DNA of 64,000 nucleotides from Paenibacillus dauci (GTDB lineage Bacteria > Bacillota > Bacilli > Paenibacillales > Paenibacillaceae). Below, piece after piece: positions 28,201 to 36,060 of the stretch (position 1 is its first letter; every line of letters begins with the position of its first letter). The translations under genes and the position numbers were made by a program. Location: NCBI RefSeq assembly GCF_000971985.1, contig NZ_KQ040799.1, forward strand, positions 310,001 to 374,000. The letters are read 5' to 3'. The notes beneath the pieces were generated by a model. That model had not been told where the DNA came from. It saw only the letters and a program-made list of their open reading frames with translations, and searched no databases.

Positions 28201-28666
28201 TGGTGAACAGCAGCAGACGACCGGCCTGACGAACACCGGCAGCACCGTTCATACCGTCGGTAATGCTCATCTCCGGAGACAGCCATTCGGTAATATAAGG
28301 CTCCAGCAGGCTGCGGTTTTGCAGCAGGCCGCCGATTTCCGGATTGGACAGAAGTACAAACTCATTATGCGGGTCCAGGCCGATGCCTTTGTATTTCTTG
28401 TTACGATCCTGTTCATTTGTCTCAAAAGCCAGGAATTCCACGTTATCGGGCTTTTCCTGCTTTTTCTTGGTTACCGGGTCTTCCGGCAGACGGAAGCGAC
28501 GGTTAATCTGGTATTTCAGACGCAGCAAGGCATCGATCCCTGTTCCCCCGAGTCCGATAATCAGAATCGGATTGTCGATGGTATCTACTCTTATTTTCTC
28601 GCTGACAATACCGCCACCAAGCGATACGTCGAGCTGTTGAATATGTTCTCTAACGATTGGTTTCAT
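25277..28666 (-). CDS. Tubulin-like (Tubulin_2/FtsZ-superfamily) GTPase
   Basis: The 1129-residue protein has the tubulin/FtsZ nucleotide-binding layout. 'PILIIGLGGTG' at 33-43 is the first glycine loop, 'FLAFETN' near 78-84 a strand and acidic turn, 'GAAGVRQAGRLLLF' near 141-154 matches the family's R/GR block, and 'LTGLSGGTGSGSF' at 184-196 is the tubulin signature loop (GGTGSG). The remaining 900 residues are far larger than FtsZ (about 380 aa) and are mostly helical, with no visible transmembrane helix. AAGGGGGA precedes the ATG. Such proteins bind GTP and may polymerise. It is coupled to the 797-residue companion. It is too divergent to be the cell-division FtsZ. Confidence 0.87.
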   Translation of the reverse strand: MKPIVREHIQQLDVSLGGGIVSEKIRVDTIDNPILIIGLGGTGIDALLRLKYQINRRFRLPEDPVTKKKQEKPDNVEFLAFETNEQDRNKKYKGIGLDPHNEFVLLSNPEIGGLLQNRSLLEPYITEWLSPEMSITDGMNGAAGVRQAGRLLLFTKINQVVQSIDKKIKTLSVGTNKKLMVFLLTGLSGGTGSGSFLDISYIVRGIVERDYGSAGIDRLTMLGYLFTPDVNLSNKSLSEHTREYIRKNGYAALKELDYWMNVDSRGERFKQQYGSILNVNSPLPPFNLCHLISATNTEGKLLENAYDYCMNVTAENITNFMASEEKASGEEFAIHDYISNIRTNIAQMNRAYPANYEYNIIGASSAVLPIEEMTTYLAYRLFQKMDKMFDQAPDQEAVENFARKLGVDLDTMTKTFESRVPEPLPGFENSERLSYNNVVKMQAVSMDTELEQTFLVRAREEYIKAKQQLPGEIVGQFSDQIRRMFLHPEQGPFYVSRMLYTENGFSLLKMLLSYIETLRESLTRIPRDIESASEYANDRLGDAKSAFVSKDKKKNVYIEAKIDEYWLRADIERTQQMIEFYEDLYQLLNRENNRIYGVFTEVLNALSSIFEKNGELLTSGTEQADHRGNKTYYWNLVSVPDISKAVSDIMDSKDGDDLIRDFSTQLLDHSDQWVKENEVDIVRSISDFLSDKFGDLITRSMEDFLVMKYGEDEPIEKFVERQIASRLDDDAVPVFHLSNSAGNLHFPSWGFVSVPVQAPSILRGIRNYQTNAIGKSHFTIKESQVKNRIFWLNTRNGVPLFVYTPLKVYEENYERTILDREGVGRHLVMSEKENWTYLPSPIPEQSWGETYVNPRVQSYNARIRADFARARALGVISEKDVDQNTSNRFAINFSQPFDLDAVLTGYDLRLDASRPNLGEIKRALTELRRLMSEGLPAESSKDIFNSYNEELAAENLIRSPKMIERVRAELAKYDAIQLKITELESMLGRFEGEEKLIDQFVQALYTGTITKKGALYVYDRDPEEEAWEPFANLMKTKNVVEFEVFEAFRKLDEKNRAVLMRKADRRDNELTALEDIIPLLTKLDELYETYLEARDRLEYERVELVNGDEAYQFYKQMVTKLNDLRRKLR

Positions 28667-28865
28667 GGATGATCCCCCTTGTAACCTTCTAGTTTAACGT
28701 TCACTGAATTGATCTGTATTGCGTATTCACATGGAGCAAGTTCGTTGAATAGCACATGCTCTTGTGAATTGTACGATTTGATCATGAATTAAATATGTCT
28801 GACCGTTTCTCTTGTCCTGGCTTACTTGTGGCTTCCCGGCAAATATTACCCTGGAAGCCGTATCA

Positions 28866-30647
28866 TCAGGTCAGATATTCCAGCAGAATAGTCTTGTCTA
28901 CCTGACGCAGCGCGATCGTCAGACGATCTCCGCTTTTCACTTCATATCCGCGGGAAGCATCGATTGCACGACCGGACTTCTCGATTACACTGTCTCCGTG
29001 GTTACGAATCAGGATACGATCATTATTACCCGGTGTGAATGTGATACTCTCGGTCTCTTTGAGTTCCGGCGCCAGCTGCAGCAGCTGATGCAGGTTGAAT
29101 TTGCCACGGAACGTGGTCAGTTTCTTGTACTGCGGGTAGGATTTCTCTCCGGTATTCTCGTCGCGGATCTCGATAACCATCTGACCTACGAAACCACGAT
29201 TTTTCTGCTTGAGCATACGCAGCAGGAACCAGAGTCCTGTCAATACCAATACTACACCGATAGCAATCAGAATCCATGCCATGGTACCAAGGCCCGCAGC
29301 TTCCTGCGCCCCGGAAGTACCTGTGCCGCCTCCGGTTGCATCGACTGTAACCGGCGTCGTCTCGCGGTAGAAACTCTGCTCTTCCGCTCTTATAACCAGC
29401 TGGTATTTATGATTGTCCGGCACTTCAAAGGTTCCTTTGAATTCAGTACCATTTCCTGTTAATGGCACCTGGCTGGCTGCTCCGGTATCCATATCTTTGA
29501 CGTTCAATACAGCTTTGAGGTTACCTACCTGAGACGCATCGGTCAGCTTTTGTCCGTTGCTGGTTAGATAGGATAGAATATCGATCTTATCGCCCTTGCC
29601 GTAATTTTTACTTGGAATCGGCTCCAGCGCCATTTCCAGGCTGTAATTGAAGATCAGGTTGATATCGATTTTGTCCTGATCGACCCCTTTGACCTGCAGT
29701 GTCCAGTCTCCCTGCTGCGGCTTAAGCAGTTTGACCAGGGAATAGCTTTTGGAAGTGGAGACGCTGACCTGATCGGAAGGAACAGCGACTTCTTTGCCCG
29801 ACGGATCTTTTAGCTTCACTTCAACCTTTTGGGCGGACATGATCGAGATATTGGCTTCCTTGACGCTGGCATTCGGGATATTGATCTTCACATCCTGAAA
29901 TTGTCCGTTACCGGTAATCGAATCGACCGGTACCACATTTACCTGCTGGTGAGCCGCGAAAATTTGACTCAGGATGCCTGGTAGCTCATCCGCTGAGCTG
30001 GTTACAAAAGATTTACCACCTGTCTCAGTAGCGATGTTCTTCAGCGCCTGCTGATTCAGCTTGCCATCGGCATTCAGTCCAACGGTGTAGACCGGATAGC
30101 CTTTTTGCTTGGCCTGCTGTACTGCTTCGTTCAACTGTTGATCCGCTTCACTGTTGGAGCGACCGGAGTTGCTGTTCAGTTCGTTATTACCATCTGCGAA
30201 CAGCACGATCATTGGTTCATTACCCTGCTGCGAGCTGTCCTGCAGAATATTAACTGCTTCTTTCATGCCGACCGAGATATCCGTGTACGGTCCGCGATTC
30301 AGATCATCGATAAAGTTTTTGAGTTCTGTTTTGTCATCTGCCGAATTCATACCGGTCAATGCTTTCTCACGTTCAATTTGATCGGTATAGGCGACTACCC
30401 CTACCCGATCACCCTGGGTGGGCAGCATATCGACAAACAACTTCATCGCTTCATTCCCGAGCTGTTCGGGATCGCTGGATTTCATCGAGTTACTGACGTC
30501 CAGCAGCAGCACTGCATCCACCGAAGAGGATGGGCTGTTATTATTGGCTGCTGCCGATGCGGCAAACAGCGTACCTGGCAATTGTGTCAGACACAGGATC
30601 ACTGCCAGCGTTATATACATAAGATTGAGTTTTCTACGGAACATCAT
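28866..30647 (-). CDS. Secreted, membrane-anchored vWA-domain protein
   Basis: The 593-residue protein starts with a signal peptide (basic MMFRRK, hydrophobic core 10-28, small residues near 30). The vWA domain follows directly, with an intact metal site: DVSNSM at 50-55, 'GPYTDISVG' supplying the Thr, and 'VLFADGNN' the Asp. A beta-rich region follows, then one transmembrane helix at about 452-475 and a cytoplasmic C-terminal domain of 115 residues ('GQMVIEIRDENTGEKSYPQY'). So the vWA module lies outside and a small folded module inside. GGAG precedes the ATG pair. It is the first gene of the locus B minus arm and diverges from the plus-strand membrane genes. Confidence 0.87.
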   Translation of the reverse strand: MMFRRKLNLMYITLAVILCLTQLPGTLFAASAAANNNSPSSSVDAVLLLDVSNSMKSSDPEQLGNEAMKLFVDMLPTQGDRVGVVAYTDQIEREKALTGMNSADDKTELKNFIDDLNRGPYTDISVGMKEAVNILQDSSQQGNEPMIVLFADGNNELNSNSGRSNSEADQQLNEAVQQAKQKGYPVYTVGLNADGKLNQQALKNIATETGGKSFVTSSADELPGILSQIFAAHQQVNVVPVDSITGNGQFQDVKINIPNASVKEANISIMSAQKVEVKLKDPSGKEVAVPSDQVSVSTSKSYSLVKLLKPQQGDWTLQVKGVDQDKIDINLIFNYSLEMALEPIPSKNYGKGDKIDILSYLTSNGQKLTDASQVGNLKAVLNVKDMDTGAASQVPLTGNGTEFKGTFEVPDNHKYQLVIRAEEQSFYRETTPVTVDATGGGTGTSGAQEAAGLGTMAWILIAIGVVLVLTGLWFLLRMLKQKNRGFVGQMVIEIRDENTGEKSYPQYKKLTTFRGKFNLHQLLQLAPELKETESITFTPGNNDRILIRNHGDSVIEKSGRAIDASRGYEVKSGDRLTIALRQVDKTILLEYLT

Positions 30648-31040
30648 TCTACTCCTTCGCTTAAGGTAAAATGTAGGACAAATATAGGACAGGCGATTCT
30701 CTCACATTGTAGCGGATTATAATTAAGAACCAGTTAAATTCACCTTAACATGCCTTAAAAAACATAAAGTGAAAAATTTGATACCATTTTCACCACAATA
30801 TCCATAATAATCCATCTGCATCCAAAAAGTCTCGTTTACAGTCGAATGATCAAAGGAAGCCGGATATTATTATAACGTATCTGCTTGAATTCTTTCCCCA
30901 CCCTGAGACGGGGGAGATCACTGGACTACAGGCTAAAAGTTGAATAATCTTCATCGCTCCCTTTATTCTGGAATAGAATTTCGCATAAAATAGAAAATAA
31001 CCAAACTTCTACTACCTGAACATACAGAAAGGATTATCTT
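30648..31040. promoter_or_regulatory. Divergent promoter region at the heart of locus B
   Basis: This 393-bp gap separates the two arms of locus B and must hold both promoters. GTGAAAA (30769-30775) and TTTTCAC (30787-30793) form a 7-bp inverted repeat with an 11-bp spacer, a possible operator. A small TCCCC/GGGGA hairpin lies at 30895-30915. Convincing -35/-10 pairs could not be fixed by eye. Confidence 0.5.
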
Positions 31041-31187
31041 ATGGATATACTTGCATACGCATGTGTCGCGATTACGTTTCTTTTTGTCGTGAGCCGCTTG
31101 TTAGCTTACGCATTTCGCCGTAAAAAAGCTCCTTCTGAAGAGGAGTTGGAAAAGCAGCTGCTGGCCGCCGTTAACGATCGGGAATAA
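31041..31187 (+). CDS. Small single-pass membrane protein, 48 aa
   Basis: The frame encodes 48 residues: a hydrophobic helix (about 4-24, 'LAYACVAITFLFVVSRLLAY'), then a basic cluster (FRRKK) and an acidic amphipathic tail (SEEELEKQLLAAVNDRE). AAAGGA at 31027-31032 is well spaced from the ATG. The helix followed by RRKK implies N-out/C-in. It opens the plus-strand arm of locus B, 33 bp before the zinc-ribbon membrane protein. No family is recognised. Confidence 0.65.
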   Translation: MDILAYACVAITFLFVVSRLLAYAFRRKKAPSEEELEKQLLAAVNDRE

Positions 31188-31220
31188 CCAAATACGAATT
31201 ACAGAGAGTGATTGCATACC

Positions 31221-32180
31221 ATGACAACGACCAAAAAAGCGGTTCAGCTACCTGTACTGGAGCGAAGCCGCCGCAACTATGACCGGCTGCGGGTCTGCCG
31301 CCGATGCGGACAGTATACGATCCTGCCCGGTGAACAATGTCCCAAATGCGGCAGAACCCGTCTCGTTCCGGTGATGGAACAGGCACGCTCCAAGGCTCGT
31401 CGCAAAATGCTGAACGAAATTTTATTTGCCCTGCTCCTTACTATCATAGCCGTTCTGCTGTCACAGGATATGACGCAGATCGCTATTGCTGCTGTGAGTG
31501 GTCTGGTGCTGATAGCTCTGCTGGTGCTCGTACAGCGCCGGATGATGGGACGGGAGACGCTGCGGCAGCTCAGCCGCCTTTTCCGTTATAATCGTGCTAC
31601 GATCTATGATGGACTGGTACACGATCAATCCATCGGTGTAGAGACGGTACGCAGCGGAGAAGATGTAGAAGGTTATCATATGCTTCGTCAAACATCTGTA
31701 CTGGTCCATAACGACCGGCTCCGTCTTGCTCTACTGTCACTGCTGCAGAATTTCCGTTTGCGCAGCGATATGGACCTGGATCTGGAATCGCTGATCACAC
31801 GGGATTTTGATCCGCTCGTCGCCGATTATATCGGTGAGATCGCCCGACTCAAGCGGGATATGATCAAGGATCGTTCGATTCGCTATATTATTGCCAACGA
31901 ACCGAGGATTCTGGAGATGGCAAATGGATGGAATATTCTGATCAGCGTAACCTCGGCTGCTGTACGGATGAAGCGTTATGTCACCATGTATCCAGGCTTT
32001 ATCCGCCGATACGCCCGCTTCCTGCCGCGGGAACGCTTTGTACGGCTATATCATGTAGTGCGTCAGGATCCGGCGCTGCATGGAGAACTGCTAGGTCAGG
32101 ATATGGAAAGTATCCGGGCAGAGCTGTATGCAGACGATCCTTCTTTTGAACACGATACTGCCGGAGTGGAGCGCTCATGA
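31221..32180 (+). CDS. Zinc-ribbon membrane protein of locus B, function unknown
   Basis: The 319-residue protein begins with a zinc ribbon (CRRCGQY near 26-32 and CPKCGRT near 40-46), then a basic stretch and two transmembrane helices (about 68-105: 'LLLTIIAVLLS' and 'VSGLVLIALLVLVQRR'). The C-terminal 200 residues are charged and helical and, by topology, cytoplasmic. TTG at 31212 is in frame, but the ATG at 31221 has better spacing from GAGAGTG. Its zinc ribbon recalls that of the GTPase across the divergent promoter. The stop overlaps the next start (ATGA), so the two genes are coupled. No named family is recognised. Confidence 0.75.
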   Translation: MTTTKKAVQLPVLERSRRNYDRLRVCRRCGQYTILPGEQCPKCGRTRLVPVMEQARSKARRKMLNEILFALLLTIIAVLLSQDMTQIAIAAVSGLVLIALLVLVQRRMMGRETLRQLSRLFRYNRATIYDGLVHDQSIGVETVRSGEDVEGYHMLRQTSVLVHNDRLRLALLSLLQNFRLRSDMDLDLESLITRDFDPLVADYIGEIARLKRDMIKDRSIRYIIANEPRILEMANGWNILISVTSAAVRMKRYVTMYPGFIRRYARFLPRERFVRLYHVVRQDPALHGELLGQDMESIRAELYADDPSFEHDTAGVERS

Positions 32181-34099
32181 GCGTACTCCGGCTATTTTCG
32201 CTACGCAATCTGCTGCTGGCCTGCTGTACTGTCGGTCTGGTGCTGGTCGTTATGAAAAGTGTCGGCATTTACCATACTATCAGCTGGGTCAAACTTGCCG
32301 ATCAATATTATGCACAGCAGAAATGGGTGCCTGCCCAGGAATGGTACAGCCGGGCGAATAACAATCATTATTTTACGTATCAGGAACAGCATATTGCCAC
32401 TCGACTGAATGAACTGGCACCGATTACCGCCTGGAAGGAAACCGTCGCTGCCAGTGCCAGTGAGCTACAGGCAGCAACGGATACGCAGCAGTTCGATTCA
32501 TTTATGAATGCTTTTCAGCGCTGGGCACAGCATGTAAAGCAACAGCAACAAGCCGATGCACGGTTCAAAAAAGAATACAATCAGATTCAAGAGCAGTATC
32601 AGATGAAGCAGCGGATTCAGACGGGGTTCACGGCTTTCCGCAGCAGCTTTGAGGCTGCTCTGCAGCATAATCTGGCACAGGGAAACTATACGGATGAATC
32701 TTATAAATGGAATCTGCTGCGAATCCCCACCAATTATTGGGACACCAAGCAGCCACGGGACGAATATATTCGTACTCTGCTGCAAACCTACGATCAGACC
32801 AAGCTGAAGCGCCTGGCAGCAGCAGGTGATTTCAATACATTTCTAAGTCAGGCGTCTACGACCTTGCAGGCGTATCAGCAGCATAATTATGAAGCGCCAT
32901 GGGTCGCCGAGCTCGCAGAAAATGGAGCTCGCTCCGTCATTACCAAGGATATTCAGGCCGGACAGGATGCACACTTTATCGCTCATGCTCGCAGCTTTAT
33001 GGATAATACCGGGCAGATCGGGCTGGAGTCTTCATCGGTTCTGACCCAGATTAATCGGCAAATTGATGTGCTGCAGAGTCAGGCTGCCGGGCTCTCGACC
33101 CAGGGGCAGTTCCAGCAAGCTCTGACACTGTACCAATCCCTGAGCACGCTCAAAGATATGAGCGAACCAATCGCTCGCACCCAGATTGCCTGGGCTACAG
33201 CAGATCCTGCACATCTGCTGCAAAGCTCCAACGCTTCGATAGCGTATCAGCACATTACAGGCGGCGTGAACTGGAAAGATGTACCGGTATACAGTATCGC
33301 TACCGACTCGAATAACCGTCTGTTCTTTGGTCAAATGTCAGCGGATGGAGCCGTTAGTGTATGGTCTGGCGAAATAAGTGAATCTGCTGCCGGAATTCAG
33401 TCCCTGTCCCTGGAGACGCGTCTTAGCACCCGTTCACAGCCAATCGTGCTGGTACAATCGGACTCCGGTACTACCGGCTATACGCAGTATTCCCTGTACG
33501 CTTTTACCGGCAGTGAAGTTCGCAAGCTGCTCTCTGTCGCAGCCGTTAGCTACGAGGTATCCGCAGACGGCAGTATCTTGATGCATCAACCGCTTGAAGG
33601 CGCTACTGGTCAGACGGATATCTATACACCTGCACAGGATGGCAGCTACACACTCAGTGATAGACGTACCGATAGCACAAATTATCTGTCTGTGTCTGCC
33701 GGAGAAGTATCGTCCCATCTGAATGAACCGCTGCAATTCAGCGCAGAGATTGTATCCGTCGATGCCGACGGTGCGCTGGCCAAGCAAGGTAACAACTATA
33801 TACGGTTAACCGGCGATCTGGAATTTACAACAGGTACATTTACCATTTATGGACGTTTTACTGGCAGCTTTGCATCGCTCGATTCCAGTTCGGGCGGGAT
33901 ATCCGGCGGTACGCAAGAGTCGCCGAACAGTGACAGTTCCGACACGGATAGTACAGAGCCGGCAGAGACGGACGGTACCAATTCAGGAATGCCGGACGAG
34001 AGCTTTGAACCGGAATACGGACTTGGCGATCGACCCCCATCCGGACCGATCAATAGCGCAGCAGGTATTCCGATCGTCGAAGTGGATCGGATCGAATAA
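32177..34099 (+). CDS. Membrane-anchored extracellular helical-repeat protein, function unknown
   Basis: The 640-residue protein has a short basic N-terminus and one transmembrane helix (about 10-27, 'LLLACCTVGLVLVVM'). The remainder is predicted outside: a TPR-like helical region ('YYAQQKWVPAQEWYSRANNN') rich in Gln, then from about 370 a beta-rich domain that could be a propeller or sandwich. An acidic Ser/Asp/Thr-rich stretch near 575-620 precedes the end. The coupled start overlaps the zinc-ribbon gene stop. As the last gene of the plus arm it adds another external module to locus B. No catalytic motif is visible. Confidence 0.72.
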   Translation: MSVLRLFSLRNLLLACCTVGLVLVVMKSVGIYHTISWVKLADQYYAQQKWVPAQEWYSRANNNHYFTYQEQHIATRLNELAPITAWKETVAASASELQAATDTQQFDSFMNAFQRWAQHVKQQQQADARFKKEYNQIQEQYQMKQRIQTGFTAFRSSFEAALQHNLAQGNYTDESYKWNLLRIPTNYWDTKQPRDEYIRTLLQTYDQTKLKRLAAAGDFNTFLSQASTTLQAYQQHNYEAPWVAELAENGARSVITKDIQAGQDAHFIAHARSFMDNTGQIGLESSSVLTQINRQIDVLQSQAAGLSTQGQFQQALTLYQSLSTLKDMSEPIARTQIAWATADPAHLLQSSNASIAYQHITGGVNWKDVPVYSIATDSNNRLFFGQMSADGAVSVWSGEISESAAGIQSLSLETRLSTRSQPIVLVQSDSGTTGYTQYSLYAFTGSEVRKLLSVAAVSYEVSADGSILMHQPLEGATGQTDIYTPAQDGSYTLSDRRTDSTNYLSVSAGEVSSHLNEPLQFSAEIVSVDADGALAKQGNNYIRLTGDLEFTTGTFTIYGRFTGSFASLDSSSGGISGGTQESPNSDSSDTDSTEPAETDGTNSGMPDESFEPEYGLGDRPPSGPINSAAGIPIVEVDRIE

Positions 34100-34142
34100 C
34101 AGCTGGCTAATATGGATAACCCAATCAAATAAATACAACCAA

Positions 34143-34193
34143 AACAAAAGACCAGGATCTTTTTCCAGTTACGGAAAAGAATCCTGGTCTTTT
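34143..34193. terminator. Strong bidirectional terminator closing locus B plus arm
   Basis: A stem of about 20 bp with one mismatch (AAAGACCAGGAT...TTTTTCC against GGAAAA...ATCCTGGTCTTT) has a 6-nt loop and T/A runs on both sides. It separates locus B from the convergent abg operon. Confidence 0.88.
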
Positions 34194-34273
34194 ATTGATT
34201 CTATGTGGCAATTATTTCTACCCTGATAGTTATTACTATAGAAGTGCTGTCTGCTTCGTGTGGACCGTCCATG

Positions 34274-35677
34274 CTAGCGCTGCAGCGCAGGCTGGACTTC
34301 TGCCGGAATTGGACATTGATAAGGCTGACCGTCCAGCCGCTCATTCAGCTCATTTCTGGCAGACTGCAGCAGCTCCGGCTGAAGCAGCAGTTGTACAGCG
34401 GTTGCTGCCATAATTTTGCCGGCATACAGCATGCCCTTGTGTCCGATAGAGGTACGTCCCAGCGATACCCACTGCCAGCTGTGCGCCGACGTCCCTATCG
34501 CAAAACAGGCAGTCGTGCACTGCACCGTTGGCGTGATCCAGCTTACATCCGCTACATCTGTAGAGCCATAGAGCATCTGTCCATGCTCATAAGGCAGCAC
34601 TTCGCTCGCCAGAGATCGATGACGCTGTGACAGCGGCAGCTTCTGCGCCAGACGTTTCTCCGGTTCGGTCAGCGTCTCGCGTACCGCTGCTGCCAGCTCC
34701 AGCTCGTCCTGTGTATGTACAGGCACCGGAAACTGCCCGAACTGTTCAAGCATCACCTGCTCCAGTGTCCGATTCGGCACGATCTCCGAGCAGGCTTTGT
34801 CAAAAACAATCTCGACTTCGGTACCGCTCATCATCGCTGCTCCGCGGGCGATATCGTGAACCCGCTCCACCACTTCTGCCGCTTCATGTACATGAGGTGC
34901 GCGAATCAGATAGAGTACTTCGGCACTGGCCTGCACCACATTCGGTGAACGCCCTCCTGTATCGGTTACAGCGTAATGGATACGAGCTTCCTGAATAATA
35001 TGTTCGCGCAGATAATTGACGCCGATATTCATCAGTTCGACCGCATCCAGCGCGCTGCGACCCATATGCGGCGCAGCAGCTGCATGAGCACTGCGGCCTT
35101 TGAATTTATAATAAAATTGATAATTAGCCAGCGTATTCACCGACATTACACTGTGATAGTCAAAAGGATGCCAGGTGACCGCACTATCCACATCATCAAA
35201 CACGCCGGCTCGGGCCATAAACGTTTTGCCCGAACCGCCCTCCTCTGCCGGACAGCCGTAATAACGCACGGTTCCTGTCAGCCCATGCTGCTGCATATAG
35301 TCCTTGACGGCGATCACAGCAGCGAGTGAACCGGTTCCCAGCAAATTATGCCCGCAGCCATGACCATTACCGCCCGGCACCAGTGGTTGCTCTGCCGCCA
35401 CACCTGCCTGTTGGCTAAGTCCGGACAGGGCATCATATTCGCCCAGCAGTGCAATGACCGGGTGACCGCTGCCATAGCTGCCCATAAAGGCTGTCTCGAT
35501 ACCGCCTATTCCACGTTCAACAGTGAATCCTTCTTCTTCCAATGCCATACATAAACGTTCGGCAGAATGCTCTTCCTGAAAACGAGTCTCTGCATAATCC
35601 CATATCTGATCGCTGACTGCTGTAAGCTTATCCTGTCTGGAGTCTATCGCATGGTGAATCGTTTTCGTATCGAGCAT
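34274..35677 (-). CDS. abgB: M20 amidohydrolase, AbgB-like p-aminobenzoyl-glutamate hydrolase subunit
   Basis: This is a 467-residue metallo-hydrolase of the M20 aminoacylase/carboxypeptidase group. Metal-site motifs are 'GHGCGHNLLGTGS', 'CPAEEGGSGKTF' with the catalytic Glu pair, and the later 'STDVADVSW'. The length and 'GSTDVADVSW' match AbgB, which with AbgA cleaves p-aminobenzoyl-glutamate from folate breakdown. Its ATG abuts the TAA of the membrane-protein gene upstream with no gap. It is the last gene of the abgT-abgA-regulator-membrane-abgB operon. The substrate may be another N-acyl amino acid, so the symbol is tentative. Confidence 0.85.
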   Translation of the reverse strand: MLDTKTIHHAIDSRQDKLTAVSDQIWDYAETRFQEEHSAERLCMALEEEGFTVERGIGGIETAFMGSYGSGHPVIALLGEYDALSGLSQQAGVAAEQPLVPGGNGHGCGHNLLGTGSLAAVIAVKDYMQQHGLTGTVRYYGCPAEEGGSGKTFMARAGVFDDVDSAVTWHPFDYHSVMSVNTLANYQFYYKFKGRSAHAAAAPHMGRSALDAVELMNIGVNYLREHIIQEARIHYAVTDTGGRSPNVVQASAEVLYLIRAPHVHEAAEVVERVHDIARGAAMMSGTEVEIVFDKACSEIVPNRTLEQVMLEQFGQFPVPVHTQDELELAAAVRETLTEPEKRLAQKLPLSQRHRSLASEVLPYEHGQMLYGSTDVADVSWITPTVQCTTACFAIGTSAHSWQWVSLGRTSIGHKGMLYAGKIMAATAVQLLLQPELLQSARNELNERLDGQPYQCPIPAEVQPALQR

Positions 35678-36037
35678 TTATTGGTTGCCTCCCAATCCTA
35701 TGAATATCATGATAAATACCAGTTCCAGCATATAGCCGATTACCAGCATCATGGGTATCGTAACGATCAGCAGAATTCGCTGCAGCCTGGGTTCGACCTT
35801 ATAGGTAGTCATCCAGCGGCGTAGCCAGAACCATGCCATGACCAGTGCCGGTACAATAATGAGCAGGCCAATCGCTACTACGCCATAATACAGCCACATT
35901 GCTGTCTCTGTACCTGCGCCTCCGGCAAGCCATCGTTCTTTGCCGGTTACCAGGGCAATTACAGCTACTACCATAATGAGATAATATATTTTGAATACCG
36001 TACTTTTTGCCATTGAACCTTTGTTCACATTCCTCAT
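35678..36037 (-). CDS. Small three-helix membrane protein in the abg operon
   Basis: A protein of 119 residues with three hydrophobic helices (about 16-32, 45-70, 86-113) and basic loops between them; no family is recognised. Two starts are possible: the first ATG at 36037, which has GAGAGG directly adjacent and so badly spaced, or the ATG at 36013 with AAAGG upstream (111 aa). It lies between the regulator and abgB with almost no spacing, so it probably belongs to the transport or hydrolase system. No direct evidence shows how. Confidence 0.65.
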   Translation of the reverse strand: MRNVNKGSMAKSTVFKIYYLIMVVAVIALVTGKERWLAGGAGTETAMWLYYGVVAIGLLIIVPALVMAWFWLRRWMTTYKVEPRLQRILLIVTIPMMLVIGYMLELVFIMIFIGLGGNQ

Positions 36038-36060
36038 CCTCTCACTCGTCTGTCTCTATC

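Noticed and set aside
25277-28666. The cell-division gene ftsZ
   Set aside because: The size, the divergent nucleotide loops and the surrounding genes do not fit FtsZ or the dcw cluster.
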